From JAXDLK01 sp034666665 (lineage in GTDB: Bacteria; Desulfobacterota; Binatia; JACPRU01), in NCBI GenBank assembly GCA_034666665.1, contig JAXDLK010000112.1:1-7672 (forward strand): a stretch of DNA of 7,672 bases. The letters run 5' to 3'. Below, piece after piece: positions 5,425 to 7,672 of the stretch (position 1 is the stretch's first letter; every line of letters starts with the position of its first letter). The translations under genes were made by a program, and so were the position numbers. The notes below the pieces were generated by a model that made no database searches, was not told the DNA's origin, and saw only the letters and a list, made by a program, of their open reading frames with translations.

Positions 5425-7073
5425 GATTCTCCGGCTGTGGCGCGAAACTCCTCCACTCTCCGGCGCTTCGTCTTCTCGTCCCATCCGAGCGGCGACGCCA
5501 TCGCTTCTGCCGCGAGGTCTGCTGCTCCCACGCCTTGGTCGAAGGTTCTGAACGCGACCTGGGTCCGCCTTCGGAGGACGTCTTCTACTCGTACCGCCAT
5601 CTCGGCCACGGCTCCGAACCACGCTTGGACCAACATGTCGGGAGTCCCAGAGGAAAGCCGGCGCGCCAGCGAGGGATCGCTCTCGAGCGCGCTGGCCAGC
5701 GAACGACAGCGAGACCCGTAGCGTTCGGCCAGATACCGCAAGTCCTCCGCGGACGCGCTCGACCCGTGACTTCCACTCGCGACGAGCGTGTCACGGTAGC
5801 TCGGGTCTCCGCCGGGCAGCGGCCGCCGGTCCGTTCCCGATCGTCTTCGCGAGTGGATCCCGTGGATCGACATCAGCCGTTCGGCCACACGGTCGATGAC
5901 GCGCACCGCGACCCGGCGATACGTCGTCAGCTTGCCGCCGCCGATCGAGACCAACCCGGACGCGCTCTCGACGATGGCTTCCTCACGCGAGACCGCGGAC
6001 GGGGCTTCTGCCACCCCTCCTGCGATCAGCGGCCTGAGGCCAGCATAGCTCGCCACCACGTCGCGATCGGTGAGACGAGCGGCCGGGAAGTAGTGATTGA
6101 CGGTCTCCAGCAGGTAGTCGACGTCCTCCGACTCGGTGGTGACCGAGTCCGGCGAACCCGTGAAGTCGGTATCGGTCGTGCCGACGATCGACTGCTCCTC
6201 CCACGGAATCACGAACAGGATGCGGCCGTCGCGAATCGCATGCAGCACGATCGCGTTGCGATGCCCGACGCGTTCACGCGGAACGATGAGGTGGACGCCT
6301 TTGGTGCGCCGCAAGAGCGGGACGACGTTCGAGTCGTCGAGCTGCCGTATCGAGTCGAGCCACGGACCGGTGGCGTTGACGATGCTGCGAGCGGCAATGC
6401 GTAGAGAGCTGCCGTCACCTTCCACGCTACGGGCAGTCACTGCGACGAGTCTGCCGCCATCCTTCTCGAAGCCGTCCAGCGCCACGTAATTGAGACACAC
6501 CGCACCGGCCTCTTCGGCGCCGAGCATCGTCTCCAGGACGAGCCGAGCGTCGTCCGTGAAGCAATCGTAGTAGAGAGCGGCCCCTCGAAGCCCCTCACGC
6601 CGAAGCCTCGGCTCCTGCCCCTCGGCCCATGCCATTTTGCCGATGCGATGACGCGCAATGTTCCGAAACGCGGCGAGCACATCGTACGCCACCAGACCGA
6701 GACGGAGCTTCCAGAGAGGAACCGGCCCGCCGCGGTAGACGGGGAAGAAGAACGGAATCGGTCGAACGAGGTGCGGCGCGAGCCGCCGCAAGAGATCGCG
6801 CTCGCGCGATGCCTCGAGGACGAGGCCGAGATCCCCCTCCTGAAGGTAGCGAAGGCCGCCGTGGATCAGCTTCGACGACTTGCTGCTCGTGCCGCTGGCG
6901 AAATCGCCTTTGTCGATCAGAGCGGTGCGCAGCCCCCGCAGCGCCGCCTCGCGCGCGATTCCGACCCCGTTGATGCCGCCGCCGATGACGAGCACATCGA
7001 AGGCTTCACGCGACAGACGCTCGAGCTTCTCGCGGTGCGTTGTGGACGGAAACGCCGCGGCGGCCTCTGTCAT
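5388..7073 (-). CDS. glpD: FAD-dependent glycerol-3-phosphate dehydrogenase
   Basis: GlpD oxidises sn-glycerol-3-phosphate to dihydroxyacetone phosphate at the cytoplasmic face of the inner membrane and passes electrons to the quinone pool. The 561-residue protein has the typical layout. The FAD-binding Rossmann motif is VLVIGGGINGVGIAREAALRG (27-47). The flavin-contacting segment GDFASGTSSKSSKLIHGGLRYL (56-77) holds the family signature GGLRYL. The second nucleotide-contact region is IVNATGPWLD (231-240), and IVGTTDTDF (296-304) follows. The substrate-site region is SYAGLRPL (342-349) with R347, and the final flavin contact is SIGGGKLTTYRR (376-387). Residues from about 410 form the helical C-terminal domain. 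The ATG at 7073 lies 35 bases after the queE stop, with no strong Shine-Dalgarno sequence. There is no glpK, glpF or glpR gene in the window, so this copy is in a mixed housekeeping operon rather than a glycerol operon. The 3' end overlaps the likely start of the DUF309 gene. Confidence 0.97.
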   Translation of the reverse strand: MTEAAAAFPSTTHREKLERLSREAFDVLVIGGGINGVGIAREAALRGLRTALIDKGDFASGTSSKSSKLIHGGLRYLQEGDLGLVLEASRERDLLRRLAPHLVRPIPFFFPVYRGGPVPLWKLRLGLVAYDVLAAFRNIARHRIGKMAWAEGQEPRLRREGLRGAALYYDCFTDDARLVLETMLGAEEAGAVCLNYVALDGFEKDGGRLVAVTARSVEGDGSSLRIAARSIVNATGPWLDSIRQLDDSNVVPLLRRTKGVHLIVPRERVGHRNAIVLHAIRDGRILFVIPWEEQSIVGTTDTDFTGSPDSVTTESEDVDYLLETVNHYFPAARLTDRDVVASYAGLRPLIAGGVAEAPSAVSREEAIVESASGLVSIGGGKLTTYRRVAVRVIDRVAERLMSIHGIHSRRRSGTDRRPLPGGDPSYRDTLVASGSHGSSASAEDLRYLAERYGSRCRSLASALESDPSLARRLSSGTPDMLVQAWFGAVAEMAVRVEDVLRRRTQVAFRTFDQGVGAADLAAEAMASPLGWDEKTKRRRVEEFRATAGESWRAESLNRKKA

Positions 7074-7108
7074 GGAGCGGGACCCGTGGACTCAGGCCAG
7101 GCCGGCGA

Positions 7109-7672
7109 TCACCGGAGCCCGAGAATTTTGTGCGTCTGTGGCAACACTCGAACGTCCGCCACTCGCGCGGCCGTAGCGTCGTAAAACGCCGTCAGCCGGC
7201 TCCACGACAGTCGCGGCCTGCCAGTGTCATCGACGATGGGTTGAAGGAAAACGGCAATCCGCGCCGAAACGCCCGCGATCAGCTCCGCGGCAGTAGCCAC
7301 CTCCTCCTCGAGAGTGTCTTCGTCCACAGGGATCTTCACGTAGACCGTCTTCTCGGACGCCAGCGCGAGAAATTCACCGTGTTGCGCCCAAAACGAGCCT
7401 TCTCCAGAATTCGATGGAAGCTTCACATCCATACTGATGAGGTCGACGAAAGGCAGCAGAGCGGCCAGTCGGTCCGGATACGTCCCATTCGTTTCGAGCA
7501 TCACCGGAAGGCCAGGCCGCTCGTCTGCGAGCCAGTCGGACAGAAACTCCGCCTGCATCAACGGCTCACCGCCGGTGATCGAAAGCGCGTGCAATCCACC
7601 CATCGACAGAAACGGCCGAACGAGATCGGAAAGATCAGCGGGTGCGACTGGATTGGCGAAGGTCCGATCAGA
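7109..7672 (-). CDS. queE: 7-carboxy-7-deazaguanine synthase, radical SAM (5' end outside window)
   Basis: QueE is a radical SAM enzyme that rearranges 6-carboxytetrahydropterin to 7-carboxy-7-deazaguanine, the ring contraction that builds the 7-deazaguanine core of queuosine. The C-terminal 187 residues are visible and the frame is open to the right edge, so the CxxxCxxC iron-sulfur motif lies beyond the window. The first in-frame ATG, at 7603, is internal and not the start. The visible part has the SAM-binding motif SITGGEPLMQ (visible residues 31-40), then MLETNGTYPDRL, then LISMDVKLPSNSGEGSFW. It ends with FLQPIVDDTGRP and VRVLPQTHKILGLR, a terminal motif characteristic of the QueE group that lets it be told apart from NrdG/PflA activases. 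It is the first visible gene of the unit leading to glpD, 35 bases away. FolE, which supplies the precursor pathway, is encoded about 4 kb away on the same strand. QueD and QueC are not seen. Confidence 0.9.
   Translation of the reverse strand, partial: SDRTFANPVAPADLSDLVRPFLSMGGLHALSITGGEPLMQAEFLSDWLADERPGLPVMLETNGTYPDRLAALLPFVDLISMDVKLPSNSGEGSFWAQHGEFLALASEKTVYVKIPVDEDTLEEEVATAAELIAGVSARIAVFLQPIVDDTGRPRLSWSRLTAFYDATAARVADVRVLPQTHKILGLR

Noticed and set aside
5425..5622. N-terminal extension of the DUF309 frame up to 5622
   Set aside because: The added residues are arginine/glycine-rich, lie inside the glpD coding region and do not resemble the family. The starts at 5424 or 5391 fit the domain.
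5535..6404. Long plus-strand open frame opposite glpD (289 codons)
   Set aside because: It is the mirror of a conserved GlpD coding region and shows no family motif, so it is a GC-driven shadow.

Overview
The window is a densely packed, GC-rich stretch of bacterial chromosome with eight protein-coding genes, one of them cut by the right edge. A TolC-type outer-membrane protein with a Sec signal peptide shows a Gram-negative cell. The arginine-rich, lysine-poor proteins fit a high-GC genome. A proteobacterial-like or deltaproteobacterial/Binatota-like source is plausible, but this is a weak inference and nothing here fixes the taxon. I see no RNA gene, insertion sequence, CRISPR array or phage gene.

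Layout. (1) Plus strand, 17-2415: a TolC-family outer-membrane channel followed 2 bases later by a cation-dependent, SAM-dependent O-methyltransferase. (2) Minus strand, 4185 down to 2428: a homoserine-kinase-type-II/aminoglycoside-phosphotransferase-fold kinase, then GTP cyclohydrolase I (folE). This unit has a convincing sigma70-type promoter at 4220-4249 and two adjacent perfect stem-loops in the 99-base gap between its genes. It converges on the plus-strand pair with only 12 bases between stop codons. (3) Minus strand, 7672 down to 4328: a compact unit of queE (5' end outside the window), glpD, a DUF309 gene and nth (endonuclease III). Its junctions are a 35-base gap, an overlap, and a 4-base GTGA overlap. 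Its promoter must lie beyond the right edge.

How the genes relate. FolE makes dihydroneopterin triphosphate from GTP. That compound is the entry to tetrahydrofolate and also to the 7-deazaguanine (queuosine) pathway, in which QueE acts two steps later, so the two genes may serve one pathway although they sit in different transcription units. GlpD feeds glycerol-3-phosphate electrons to the quinone pool, and Nth starts base-excision repair of oxidised pyrimidines. These look like housekeeping genes in a compact operon rather than one pathway. The channel and methyltransferase pair could methylate and export a small catechol-like compound, but no pump or adaptor gene is visible.

I found no clear new biological system. 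The points most worth a second look are the tandem stem-loops before folE, the promoter and leader of the kinase gene with several nested inverted repeats, an Asn-to-His change in the kinase catalytic loop, and the tightly coupled glpD-DUF309-nth order.
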